Assembly: GCF_000765805.2 (NCBI RefSeq)
Contig: NZ_JRPD02000010.1
Location: 1 to 64,000, forward strand
Length of the DNA stretch: 64,000 bases
Source of the DNA: Helicobacter muridarum
Lineage (GTDB): Bacteria; Campylobacterota; Campylobacteria; Campylobacterales; Helicobacteraceae
Direction of reading: 5' to 3'
Shown in pieces: positions 22,151-30,714 of this stretch. The notes under the pieces were generated by a model. It did no database searches. It was not told where the DNA came from and worked only from the letters and a program-made list of their open reading frames with translations. Each line of letters opens with the position of its first letter. Position 1 is the first letter of the stretch. A program made the position numbers and the translations under genes.

Positions 22151-22861
22151 TAATGTTGTTTTGTCTTTAAAAATCATTTCAAGGGTGTAGCTCTTAATGA
22201 ATATCAATTATGATGAAACCATTTAAATCTTTGTGTTTAATGATGTCTATGCAGGCGCAGGGCAATGGCTTATCAATTTGTCATGTTGAGCGTTATCTAG
22301 CGGTAGCGACTAAATTACTAAAGAAACTTCATTTTCGCAGGAGTAAACATCTCATTAATATTTAGAGATCTTGGCTTACGCTTAAGACATGACAAAGAGG
22401 AAGATTTAGAATTGCAAAGAGCTGCAATCTTAGCGTAGAGTAGAGACATGGTAAAATGTTGTCATAATTATATTAAGTAATGTTCATAAGCAATACTATC
22501 TATTAATCATATAAAATATAGTTCTTATAACAAAGTTTAAATTTTTATATTCACTTTGATTTTAAACAATATTTAACCAAAACCTAGCCCTAAAGCCCAT
22601 AGTTTTAGCTATATGGATATAAGTCTTTATTTTTCATAATTTAATTCAGAGTTATGACATCAATTCTTAAGATGAGAATCTATTAAGACCTACAAAAGTA
22701 GGCTAGATTTGTTGGCAATAGAAACTACCGCATTTATGCTTTGGGAGTATTTCATAAATTATAAGATAGACTTTGTTTTATTGTTAATTTTAGTTATTTT
22801 TTACAATGATAACATGCAACTTAAGCCAATATTTACAAATAAAGCTACTTAAAATTTGAAA
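22151..22861. other. Gene-free region with a dispersed repeat
   Basis: 710 bases between two convergent genes. It holds the family A repeat at 22277-22396 and otherwise AT-rich sequence with no gene that I can support. Confidence 0.55.
22277..22396. repeat. Dispersed repeat family A, complete-looking 120-bp element
   Basis: The element is bounded by TTTGTCATGT (22277-22286) and the exact complement ACATGACAAA (22387-22396). Inside are TGAGCG, CTAAATTACTAAAGAAAC and AAACATCTCATTAATA. The same pieces recur near 35819 and 42747. No open frame is inside, so it is a non-coding repeat, not an insertion sequence. Confidence 0.65.
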
Positions 22862-24041
22862 TTATCTTATATCTTTATGCTTATGTGTAGGTATAGCATA
22901 TAGCACTATATCTACACTAAACCACCAAAAATTTCTAAGATAGAATCTATATCCGCAATTTAAAGATTGTAAATATTTAGGAATGCTAAGCATGTCTTCT
23001 CTCCTATGGTATATGGATAATGCAAGTTTTGGTTTGTATTTCTTAATTGTATTTTCTGCTCCCTTTAGTGCTTCTAGCTCTGCTCCTTCTATATCCATTT
23101 TGATTATAGTGGGGGGGGGGGGTAGCAACTTCTTTGGAATATATCGAATCATTGCCATGATAGAAGAGATTGTCAATGCTATCTACTTCTAGCTCTAAGA
23201 TTTTATTTTTGTTGTTAGTTTTATCTTCAGTAATATGACTACACATATCATGAGTTATATTAAATGTAAGAGTATCTTTCTTGCTATATACCCCCTTAGG
23301 AATTACTACTATTTTTTTACCTTTAGCGTTTTCTCTAAGCTTTGCTAGATTCTTAATATCCATTTCATAGGAATATACTCCAGCATAATTTGGGCAAGCT
23401 TCTATAAACTCTAATGCAGTATCACCATCATATGCTCCGCAATCAATTAAAACTTCGTTATTGCCATATGTTAATAATTTATTGAAATATCCCGGATTGG
23501 CTGTATTCATTAATCCTTTATAATCTCCATATATTCTTGATTGAAAATAATTTTCCATGATTTGCTTTGATAATGAATCTTCTAAACTATTATAAAATGA
23601 TTCAAATTCTTCAAAATTATTAGCAAAATAGTCATAGCTTATTTCATGAAAATAGCTAAATGGATCTAGAACTTGCACATCACTAAAGCCATATTTTGTA
23701 AGCTCTTCTCTAGCAAAATCAAGGAGCGAGATTCCAATAAATGCAGTGTATTCATCTGTGTTTAGATTATGTTCTTCTAGTGGGTATACATTTCTATTAT
23801 TGTATTTATAATGATTGCCATTTATTTGTATTGCTCCCTCATCTACTCTTTGCATAATGAATTTTTTATGAGCTATATAGCTAAAGTCTATATTTCTTGA
23901 GTTAAATAAATCTACAATGAATGATGCTATATTGAAAGTATCTAGGATTCCCCCAAATATTAATAACTTTTTGGTTTTTAGTGTTTGCTTTTGTTTTGTT
24001 AAGTAATTATCTTTTTTATAATCTAGTAAATCTTTTAGCAT
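22862..24041 (-). pseudogene. FkbM-family methyltransferase, phase-variable, OFF (C12 tract)
   Basis: The minus strand encodes an S-adenosylmethionine methyltransferase of the FkbM type, which O-methylates sugars or acyl groups. The N-terminal part (from ATG at 24041) contains NEVLIDCGAYDGDTALEF, the SAM-binding motif, and ELEVDSIDNLF. Homology then jumps frame at a run of 12 C (plus-strand G, 23111-23122). It resumes as TIIKMDIEGAELEALKGAE, the FkbM signature, ending ...DIVLYAIP at 22862. With 12 C the product stops soon after the tract. Eleven or 14 C would restore one protein of about 392 residues. This is a classical slipped-strand contingency gene caught OFF. It is last gene of the seven-gene operon. 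Confidence 0.85.
23111..23122 (+). repeat. G12 homopolymer (C12 in coding sense) inside FkbM gene
   Basis: Twelve consecutive G on the plus strand. The coding frame before and after the tract agrees only if the length is 11 or 14, so this is the switch that sets the gene OFF here. Confidence 0.95.
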
Positions 24042-24056
24042 AGTGTTTCCTTATTA

Positions 24057-24734
24057 TTATATATTTTTGCTTGAAGTATTTTCAAATACTTTTGTGGCAG
24101 GATTACCTGCTATTACGCAATTATTTCTAAACCTCTTATATACGAAGCTACCCGGTGCTACTTTATTATTATTGCCAATGCTAGCCTTTGGCAATAGATA
24201 TGAGTTAACACCTAGTATGTTATTGTCTCCAATGCTAGATTTTCCCATTAGATTGCAATATGCAGATAGCACATTATAATTTCCTATGGTTGTGTCATGT
24301 GCTGCGCCTGTGTAGGGTTGAAATATATTGAAGCTGCCAATGTTCTTTATACTTTCATTAATTCCGCTGCAATAAAGAAATATATTTCCCTTACCAATAT
24401 TTAGACTGTCATAATATTCAACGCTTGCATACTCTAGCATGGAGAGATGATAGAAGTTTGGAAATAGCATTCCACGAGCTTCTAGCCTTTTTACAAGCTC
24501 TTTTTTAAAGCTTAGATTCTCACCAATGGCTAAGATAATGCTATCCCCTTTATTTAATACAGAATCATCTCCTACATAGTTATATTTTTGTTTGAATTCT
24601 TCATTTACATATTCCTTATCGCAGATGTAGCCTAAGAATTTATAGGGATTTTCCACTGACTTGCTTTGTGTTTGCACACTTGCTGCTAGCTCTATTGCAA
24701 AGCCGGAGCAACCATAAATATATACTTCTTTCAT
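24057..24734 (-). CDS. Sugar O/N-acyltransferase, PglD/NeuD type
   Basis: A 225-residue left-handed beta-helix acyltransferase. The N-terminal Rossmann-like part (KEVYIYGCSGFAIELA) binds the sugar nucleotide. From about residue 110 there are hexapeptide repeats (NIGKGNIFLYCSGI, IGSFNIFQPYTG, IGDNNILGVNSYLLPKA, IGNNNKVAPGSFVYK). AAHDTTIG at residues 144-151 matches the VEHD-x-xIG segment of PglD, which makes His146 the likely general base. Such enzymes add acetyl, or other acyl groups from CoA or ACP, to amino sugars of surface glycans. Here an ACP and a ketoacyl synthase sit in the same operon. It lies 15 bases upstream of the methyltransferase gene. Confidence 0.82.
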   Translation of the reverse strand: MKEVYIYGCSGFAIELAASVQTQSKSVENPYKFLGYICDKEYVNEEFKQKYNYVGDDSVLNKGDSIILAIGENLSFKKELVKRLEARGMLFPNFYHLSMLEYASVEYYDSLNIGKGNIFLYCSGINESIKNIGSFNIFQPYTGAAHDTTIGNYNVLSAYCNLMGKSSIGDNNILGVNSYLLPKASIGNNNKVAPGSFVYKRFRNNCVIAGNPATKVFENTSSKNI

Positions 24735-24827
24735 TGTTTATCCTTTTGTTGTATTAGAATCTTAATTCTGTGAATCTATGGAATCTTATGATTAGCATTA
24801 TTAGGTTTTATGCGGCTATTTTTTTAT

Positions 24828-25571
24828 CTAAATTCCACCCCCCCCCCCCACTACGATTCGCTGCGCTGCGATCCATTTGCTAAGAGGGCTTAGCAAAAAT
24901 GCACAAAGATTTGCTACATCACTAGGCTCACCTTCTCCAAGTGGTATGGAGTTAATCCAAGATTTCCATAGCTCTTGCATATCTTCTTTGCCTTTCATGA
25001 TTTCTGTTCTAATTGGACCAGGCAAGATTGCATTCACCCTAAATCCATGCTTTGCTAAATCTTTGCTAATAGATAGGCTAAGCTGTGTTAGGGCAGCTTT
25101 AGATGAGTCATATATGCTATTTGCTGGAATGCTTGCTTGCAGTGCTTGAGAGGAGATTAGAACTATACTTAGATTAGCTGCCTTGCGCTTGTCATAGAGG
25201 CATTTTATACACTCTAGCGCGCTAAAGAAATTTACATCAAATATCTTTTTTGCCTTTTTAGAATCTATATTTCGAAGTGGTGTAATATCGCTAATACCTG
25301 CAAAGTATGCAAATCCATTTACCTTGCCATGATCTATTACTATGGAATCAAATAGCTTTCCAATACCTTCTTGATTGCAAAAGTCATAAACTCTATATTC
25401 AAATTTCTTGCATTCTCTTTTTAAAATTTGTAACTTATCTTCTCTTCTTGCAATGCCAATAACCCTTGCTCCTAATGTATCAAGCAACTTACATGTAGCA
25501 AGCCCAAGTCCAGAGCTAGCCCCTGTAATAATGATTAGCTTATCTTTTAGTTTAAATATGTCATCTTGCAT
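24828..25571 (-). CDS. Short-chain dehydrogenase/reductase with G12 tract at its C-terminus
   Basis: A 247-residue NAD(P)-dependent SDR. It has the cofactor motif IITGASSGLGLATC near residue 15, the NxxG-type region YFAGIS, catalytic Ser in LISSQALQ and the YxxxK motif in NSIYDSSKAAL. It would reduce a ketoacyl-ACP or oxidise a sugar hydroxyl. The last codons are written in a 12-base G tract (C on the plus strand, 24838-24849), giving the ending RIVVGGGGGI. In normal SDRs this place is VVDGG-type sequence, so the present length seems to be the functional frame. Length changes would swap only the last few residues. Confidence 0.87.
   Translation of the reverse strand: MQDDIFKLKDKLIIITGASSGLGLATCKLLDTLGARVIGIARREDKLQILKRECKKFEYRVYDFCNQEGIGKLFDSIVIDHGKVNGFAYFAGISDITPLRNIDSKKAKKIFDVNFFSALECIKCLYDKRKAANLSIVLISSQALQASIPANSIYDSSKAALTQLSLSISKDLAKHGFRVNAILPGPIRTEIMKGKEDMQELWKSWINSIPLGEGEPSDVANLCAFLLSPLSKWIAAQRIVVGGGGGI
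24838..24849 (+). repeat. C12 homopolymer (G12 in coding sense) at the end of the SDR gene
   Basis: Twelve consecutive C on the plus strand. One base fewer would end the protein ...VVGGGVEFR, and one more would end it ...WNLDKKIAA. The effect is confined to the C-terminus, which in SDRs helps close the active site and form the tetramer. Confidence 0.95.
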
Positions 25572-25620
25572 TATTGTCCTTTTTATCTATAATTTATTGG
25601 TTATATCCATTTGCATGTAT

Positions 25621-26424
25621 TTACATCTTATTCCTACCTCCATCTATATGTATATTTTCTCCGCTTATCCAGCTTGAGCATGGAGATAGTAGAAATGCAA
25701 TTAGATATGCTATGTCTAATGTTCTTCCATGCTTTAGCGGATAATGGGTGTTGATTTCATTTAGAATCTCAAAACTTACAAAATCTCTTGCATCTTTAGT
25801 CATATTAGTATTTAATATACCGGGTAATATGCTATTTATTCTTGCATTTAGAGGGGCAATCTCTTGCACTAAGGAGCGCGCTAGAGCAGAGAGAGCACCT
25901 TTTGCAGTAGCATAGGGGCTTAGCCCTTTATATGTGAGCGATTCTGATATTGAGGAGATTAGGACTATGCTTAAATCTTTAGATTTTCTTTTATCGCATA
26001 GATTTCTAATTAATTCATAAGCTGCAAAGAAATGCACATCAAAGATTGCCTTTAATTTGTCATAGTCCATATCTCTTAAACTAGATAGCACTCCCATACC
26101 TGCGCAATGCACGATACCGTTAATCTTTCCATGCTCACTAACTATAGAATCTATTAGTTCTTTTATATCATAGATATTAGAAAAGTCATAAGTCCTATAA
26201 AACATCTTGCCTTTTATGTTTGAATTTGAATTGCTATTTGTTTCTATATTATTTGAATCTTGGACAATCTCTTTTAGCCTATACTCTCCTCTTGCAACAA
26301 TAACCACACGTGCACCAAGCTTTACTAAGAGATTAGCACTCTCTAAACCAATGCCACTGCTTCCTCCTGTAATGATGAATAGTTCATTATTAAAATGAAT
26401 CATGTTTAGTCCCCTTGTATTCAC
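25621..26424 (-). CDS. Short-chain dehydrogenase/reductase (FabG-like)
   Basis: A 267-residue SDR. It has the cofactor motif FIITGGSSGIGLESANLL, NAG-type region VHCAGMG, catalytic Ser in VLISSISESL and YxxxK in GLSPYATAKGALSAL. The C-terminal GENIHIDGGRNKM is a standard SDR ending. Together with the FabH-like and ACP genes upstream it is a good candidate for reducing a 3-ketoacyl-ACP. Its ATG overlaps the end of the Rieske gene by four bases (ATGA), which implies translational coupling. About 40% similar by eye to the next SDR, so probably an old duplication. Confidence 0.87.
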   Translation of the reverse strand: MNTRGLNMIHFNNELFIITGGSSGIGLESANLLVKLGARVVIVARGEYRLKEIVQDSNNIETNSNSNSNIKGKMFYRTYDFSNIYDIKELIDSIVSEHGKINGIVHCAGMGVLSSLRDMDYDKLKAIFDVHFFAAYELIRNLCDKRKSKDLSIVLISSISESLTYKGLSPYATAKGALSALARSLVQEIAPLNARINSILPGILNTNMTKDARDFVSFEILNEINTHYPLKHGRTLDIAYLIAFLLSPCSSWISGENIHIDGGRNKM

Positions 26425-27491
26425 ATATATTTTTTATATAATTCATGAAACTTGACTATCCAATTCTCCATATTTTGGTGATATACAAAGTTAGGGAAAT
26501 TCATGAATTTGGATGCACCTTGCTGCATTAGGGCTACTACCTCTGTATCTTCATTTAATATATCCCAACTAGCTTGTATCATGCCCTTATAATATATGTC
26601 TTGTACATCTTTAGACTTTGCTTTTACGCTATATGTCCTTGAGCTAAAATTTGTTTTGTATGGATTATTTGATGGATAAAAGAGCATGATTGAATAATGC
26701 AGCCCAAAGCTAGAGGCAACAAAGCTAAATGGAAATATATGATAGCACCAATAGCCCTCTTTATAGAAGTTTGATTCTTGAAAAAGATTTCTTATCTTTG
26801 CATATTTTTTTATGATTTTTTGATTTGCCATTGGTGAATGTGAGCATATAACGTCATTGGTATCTGTGGGAGCTAATCCTTCTAGCTCTAGCGGCATAAA
26901 TGTGGTGGAATGCACAAATGGTAGATGATAGCCCTCTATTGAGTTTTCTAGTGAGATTTTCCAATTTGCTTCATATTTGCTATGTGTATTTATATCCACA
27001 CAAGAATCAATACTATGCGATATGGCTTTAAATTCATCATAGAAATCTCCTAGCTGTTTCTTTAGGGATTGTGCGGGATTGTAAGAGAAGAATATAAGCT
27101 CTCCACATAACTCTACATGATAATGTAATAAATCTCTGCCTTCTATAGAATCCTTGCAAAATCCATCTCTGCTTGGAATATGCAATTCCTTATTGCTATA
27201 TTTCCAGCCATGATACTTACATATAATATTCCCATTTCCACGACTAAAGATTTTATTTTCATTTGGGATAAGTCTAGCACCCCTATGCGGGCATGTATTA
27301 TTAAAGGCTATGATATTTCCATTATCATTATATATAACAACTTGGAAGTCATATATATCTAATATTATATAGTCCCTATTATTTGGAATTTCGCTAGTAT
27401 GAGCACCAATATGCCAAAATCGTTTGTATAGATTCTCAAATTCTTCATACATTGTTTTGCTGCTTGTGTAGTCTATAGCTTTTTCTCTCAT
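26421..27491 (-). CDS. Rieske non-heme iron oxygenase, alpha-subunit type
   Basis: A 356-residue Rieske oxygenase. The [2Fe-2S] ligands are CPHRG (Cys67, His69) and CKYHGW (Cys91, His94). The mononuclear iron site is in ENSIEGYHLPFVH (His189, His194). The residue that usually bridges the two centres, normally Asp, is Glu186 here, as known for carnitine monooxygenase CntA. Such enzymes hydroxylate or demethylate using O2 and electrons from a separate reductase, which is not in this operon. A role in hydroxylating an acyl chain or sugar is inferred from the neighbours. Oxygen-dependent chemistry is notable in a microaerophile. Confidence 0.87.
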   Translation of the reverse strand: MREKAIDYTSSKTMYEEFENLYKRFWHIGAHTSEIPNNRDYIILDIYDFQVVIYNDNGNIIAFNNTCPHRGARLIPNENKIFSRGNGNIICKYHGWKYSNKELHIPSRDGFCKDSIEGRDLLHYHVELCGELIFFSYNPAQSLKKQLGDFYDEFKAISHSIDSCVDINTHSKYEANWKISLENSIEGYHLPFVHSTTFMPLELEGLAPTDTNDVICSHSPMANQKIIKKYAKIRNLFQESNFYKEGYWCYHIFPFSFVASSFGLHYSIMLFYPSNNPYKTNFSSRTYSVKAKSKDVQDIYYKGMIQASWDILNEDTEVVALMQQGASKFMNFPNFVYHQNMENWIVKFHELYKKYM

Positions 27492-27592
27492 TATAATTCC
27501 TTAAAGTTAGATTATGCTTTTGTGTTCTTATAACACTGTGAAATTTTTGTTAATGGGATTAATGTATGCAAAATGGCATATATAGTTCATGA

Positions 27593-28669
27593 TCATTCAT
27601 TTTTCTTGTGTCGATAGATTAGATTTGTGCTAAATCTCATATCTTGTAGTAGTGCTATGCTTACGCTTAATCCCACCCCAAAGGTTACAAACATAGACAA
27701 AGATTCGCTTTTATATCCATCTTTGTTATCACACATAAGAAGCGGAATAGATGCACAACTAGCATTGCCAAAATCACGTAAGTGTATTGGCATTTTTTGC
27801 GTTATGCCAATCTTTGCACCAAGCTGATCCATTATTATCTTGCTTGCTTGATGCAAATAAAATGAGTCTATTTTATCTATGGATATATTGGTATATCTAA
27901 GCATTTCATTAATGTTTAATGGGACTTCATTGATTGCAAATTCGAATACTTTTATTCCATCCATTTTCCCATGCCAAGGATAGACTAGCTCACCTTCTTC
28001 ATCATAATACGGCTCAAAAGATTCTTTTGTAAATGGATTCTTTAATCCACCTATAGGCTCTATAATGCAGTCAAATCCATCTCCCATGGTCTTAAATCTA
28101 AAGTACGTTTCTTTTGAATTTGGCGAAAACTCTAATGCTGTGCAGCTACCTGCATCACTAAAGAGAAAACTACCTCTATATTTATCGTAACCTTCATGAC
28201 TTGGCGAATCTCCAACAAAAAGTAAAATTCTTTTCATTTTGCCATTTGTGGCATTTATATGGCTCATAGCTGTAAATAGCGCGTATGGATATGCACTGCA
28301 ACCCATAGATATATCATATGCAGCTACTTCTTTGGGTAGATCTAACTTATCTTGTAATATACATGCAGTAGCTGGTAGTTTGTATTCATGCTTTTGTGAA
28401 CATACTATTATTGCATCTATAGAGTCTTTACTCCAATTTAGCCTACTTAATGTATCCAAGCCACAATCAATATATAGGTTGAGTAGAGTTTCATCGTCAT
28501 CTTGTCCAAATTTCCTATGCAATCTATAGGTGGTATCTACCCCTGTGGTTTTTATGATTCTTTTTTTGGTTTTTATATCAAAATGTGGATTATCTATACC
28601 TATCATTTTTAAGCTTGGCAGGGCTGTTGTGATATGTCTAATGGCGGCATTTGAGACTTCGCAATTCAT
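27593..28669 (-). CDS. 3-oxoacyl-ACP synthase III-like (FabH family)
   Basis: A 358-residue ketoacyl synthase III. The catalytic triad is visible: Cys124 in DISMGCSAYPYALF, His273 in YLHQASKIIMDQL and Asn302 in DFGNASCASIP. These enzymes condense an acyl-CoA with malonyl-ACP to start a chain. It has poor general likeness to housekeeping FabH (SKDSIDAIIVCSQKHEYKLP instead of the usual TSTPDYxxP segment). With its own ACP immediately upstream (ATGA overlap), it looks like a dedicated enzyme for a special acyl group, as in flagellar and LOS glycan loci of Campylobacter. Confidence 0.87.
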   Translation of the reverse strand: MNCEVSNAAIRHITTALPSLKMIGIDNPHFDIKTKKRIIKTTGVDTTYRLHRKFGQDDDETLLNLYIDCGLDTLSRLNWSKDSIDAIIVCSQKHEYKLPATACILQDKLDLPKEVAAYDISMGCSAYPYALFTAMSHINATNGKMKRILLFVGDSPSHEGYDKYRGSFLFSDAGSCTALEFSPNSKETYFRFKTMGDGFDCIIEPIGGLKNPFTKESFEPYYDEEGELVYPWHGKMDGIKVFEFAINEVPLNINEMLRYTNISIDKIDSFYLHQASKIIMDQLGAKIGITQKMPIHLRDFGNASCASIPLLMCDNKDGYKSESLSMFVTFGVGLSVSIALLQDMRFSTNLIYRHKKNE

Positions 28670-28887
28670 AGATTAGCCTTTGCTAAAATGTCTCTGGCTG
28701 TTTTAAATTCTCTAATACTCTTTGTGGTAATTTTTATTTGCAATGAGGAGTCAAAAAGACTAAACACACTTAAGTGTGCCATAGAATCCCAATCTTCATA
28801 TTCACTTAATGGTTTATCTAAATCTAGAGTGCCTATGTCTATCATTAGTATGTCTTCTATTTGCTCTATTAATTCTTCTCTTGTCAT
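28666..28887 (-). CDS. Acyl carrier protein, dedicated
   Basis: A 73-residue ACP. The phosphopantetheine site is Ser35 in the motif EDWDSMAHLS, where housekeeping AcpP has DSLD. Several acidic residues are in helices 1 and 2, but the third helix is basic (IKITTKSIREFKTARDIL). This departure from AcpP suggests that it serves the enzymes of this operon and not bulk fatty acid synthesis. TTAAGGAGCGAATATA precedes the ATG. It is the first gene of the operon and its stop overlaps the next start. Confidence 0.9.
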   Translation of the reverse strand: MTREELIEQIEDILMIDIGTLDLDKPLSEYEDWDSMAHLSVFSLFDSSLQIKITTKSIREFKTARDILAKANL

Positions 28888-28994
28888 TATATTCGCTCCT
28901 TAATTTAATCTAAACTTTTAAAGTCTAATGACTTTTAGTATTTCCCAACTTGTCTATTTATGCTTAATTGTATCTCTAGGCAATACTAAAAACC

Positions 28995-29000
28995 ATTATA
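28995..29000 (-). promoter_or_regulatory. Candidate -10 element of the acyl operon
   Basis: On the minus strand TATAAT occurs here, about 105 bases before the ACP start codon. The -35 region is not clear. The G12 tract lies about 60 bases further upstream. Confidence 0.35.
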
Positions 29001-29057
29001 TTGATATACTTAAGGTGAAATTGCATTGCTTAGATCCTAAACTCTTAAAATTGCTGT

Positions 29058-29069
29058 GGGGGGGGGGGG
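29058..29069 (+). repeat. G12 homopolymer, intergenic
   Basis: Twelve consecutive G, about 170 bases upstream of the ACP gene on the opposite strand. Same length as the two tracts inside the operon. Confidence 0.95.
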
Positions 29070-29273
29070 TAAAGCATTTATAGCCTAGATATATGCAGAT
29101 TCTTTGCATTAAGCGGTATTTTGCAATGCTAGATTTTAATATTTTTCTATTTGCTATATATAAATATAACTTAGTAAGGACTATGGACTTAGATTTTTTA
29201 GATTTTGATGGATTATTAGATTGAGATTGATTATAAATATGCTGAAGATATAAAAATAAAGGAATTACATTAG

Positions 29274-29308
<35 letters not shown>

Positions 29309-29418
29309 AAATCTTGTCATATTATTCATATTTTATTCCCGTTTTTTATTTTATCTATAATTATTGTTAAACTGATGTTTGTTCGATATTATACCATTAT
29401 ACCAAAAAATTATAGATT

Positions 29419-30627
29419 TTACATGAATGGGCTTAATATTTCACCTAATCTTACTCCATTTATTGTTTTATGTTGTAAGCTAGCATATATTGAATCTGCA
29501 CCATTTTGCAATGTGGGGCTACTTACACCATGTAATATTGATATTTTAGCTTCCAAAAACGCGCTAAGCTTGTCACAGAATTTTAATAAATCCCCACATA
29601 TTGCGCGCTTTGATATATCATTATCATTGTGCTTATAAAGAAATTCATCGCAATTATTTATTATACAAATATCATGATTCTTATCTATAAATCTATTTTT
29701 AAATTCGTTTGTAGTCCAATATGAAATATCATAGGCAATGTATTTTGGAAGTTTATTTAAAATTTTTTCTTGCATTTCGTCTTGTTCTATTCTCTTAAGC
29801 AATTCATCAAGACCCAATACAGAGCATTTAATAGGGGATATAATATCGCGTGTTAGAATTTCTGGCAAGTCATGAAATAATCCACAAAAGAAATGCTCCT
29901 TGCACATAGCATTGCAAAGCTTTAAGTCTATGCTTAATAGATATGCGCAGATAGCTACAACAAGAGTATGTCCTAATACAGAAGTTTGCGGTATTCTTGG
30001 CGTCTGACTCCATCTTTTTTGGAATCTAAGCTCACCAAACATTCCTATGCATTCCCTTAGATTTTGATAGAGCATAAGCTCTTTCATGCTTGGCAAGTCA
30101 TAGAAATCTTCAATTTCAGAATCCATAATTTTCTTTATGTTTTCTATATCATATAGTTTTGGATTAAAGTAGTAAATAATATCAAATTCCCATTTTGATA
30201 CATAAAAATGCGCAGCCTTTAAGATTCTTGATTCTAAAGATGAGTCTTGGTAACTAAGGAAATCTTCCATATCATTAAAAAATTCATATCCTTCAATCTC
30301 TTTTGAAATGCTATCCTTGACATATTTAGCGAGCTTTTGCCTATATGAATTCTTTAGTCTATGAAATATAGGCGGCTTAATGTCTGTTAATACTACTCTC
30401 TCAAAGAATTCAAACAAAAATTTCTGTATCAACGAGTTATAATTTATTTCTGATCCTAAATCTTGCTCTATACTTGCAAGTATGTATGCAAGTATAATCT
30501 TATGGGCTTGTTTATCTAGTTCCACAAAGTTAAGCGGACATGCTTTGTCATTCCATCTATGTATTGAGGCACTTGTAAAGATTCTCTCTAAGAGTAACTT
30601 ATTTAGATTTATTTGCTTATGTTGCAT
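29419..30627 (-). CDS. HD-domain phosphohydrolase-like protein (YfbR-related)
   Basis: A 402-residue cytosolic protein. The HD metal-site residues are His220 (VLGHTLVVA), His252-Asp253 (GLFHDLPEILTRDIISPIK) and Asp261 in the same stretch, close to the 5'-deoxynucleotidase YfbR pattern HDxxEVLTGDxPTPVK. An N-terminal part with RWNDKACPLNFVELDKQAHK is typical of a subset of HD proteins in Campylobacterota. The substrate is probably a nucleotide, but this is inferred. It is divergent from the amidotransferase gene. Confidence 0.8.
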   Translation of the reverse strand: MQHKQINLNKLLLERIFTSASIHRWNDKACPLNFVELDKQAHKIILAYILASIEQDLGSEINYNSLIQKFLFEFFERVVLTDIKPPIFHRLKNSYRQKLAKYVKDSISKEIEGYEFFNDMEDFLSYQDSSLESRILKAAHFYVSKWEFDIIYYFNPKLYDIENIKKIMDSEIEDFYDLPSMKELMLYQNLRECIGMFGELRFQKRWSQTPRIPQTSVLGHTLVVAICAYLLSIDLKLCNAMCKEHFFCGLFHDLPEILTRDIISPIKCSVLGLDELLKRIEQDEMQEKILNKLPKYIAYDISYWTTNEFKNRFIDKNHDICIINNCDEFLYKHNDNDISKRAICGDLLKFCDKLSAFLEAKISILHGVSSPTLQNGADSIYASLQHKTINGVRLGEILSPFM

Positions 30628-30714
30628 GTTTATCCTTTGTTGTTAGGTTTCTTTGTATAAATTTTAGATTTGGGATATGATTGCAATTTTTATCTTAAGT
30701 CATGGATAAATGTT

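Noticed and set aside
22277-22396. Insertion sequence
   Set aside because: Inverted ends are present, but only 120 bases separate them and no transposase frame exists; it is listed as a dispersed repeat.
23043-24041. 332-residue protein taken at face value as a complete gene
   Set aside because: FkbM homology stops at the C12 tract and continues in another frame; the last 16 or so residues after the tract are frameshifted and meaningless.
29041-29100. Phase-variable short gene at the intergenic G12 tract
   Set aside because: Frames through the tract were followed at 11, 12 and 13 G on the plus strand and at 12 on the minus strand; all stop within about ten codons after the tract.
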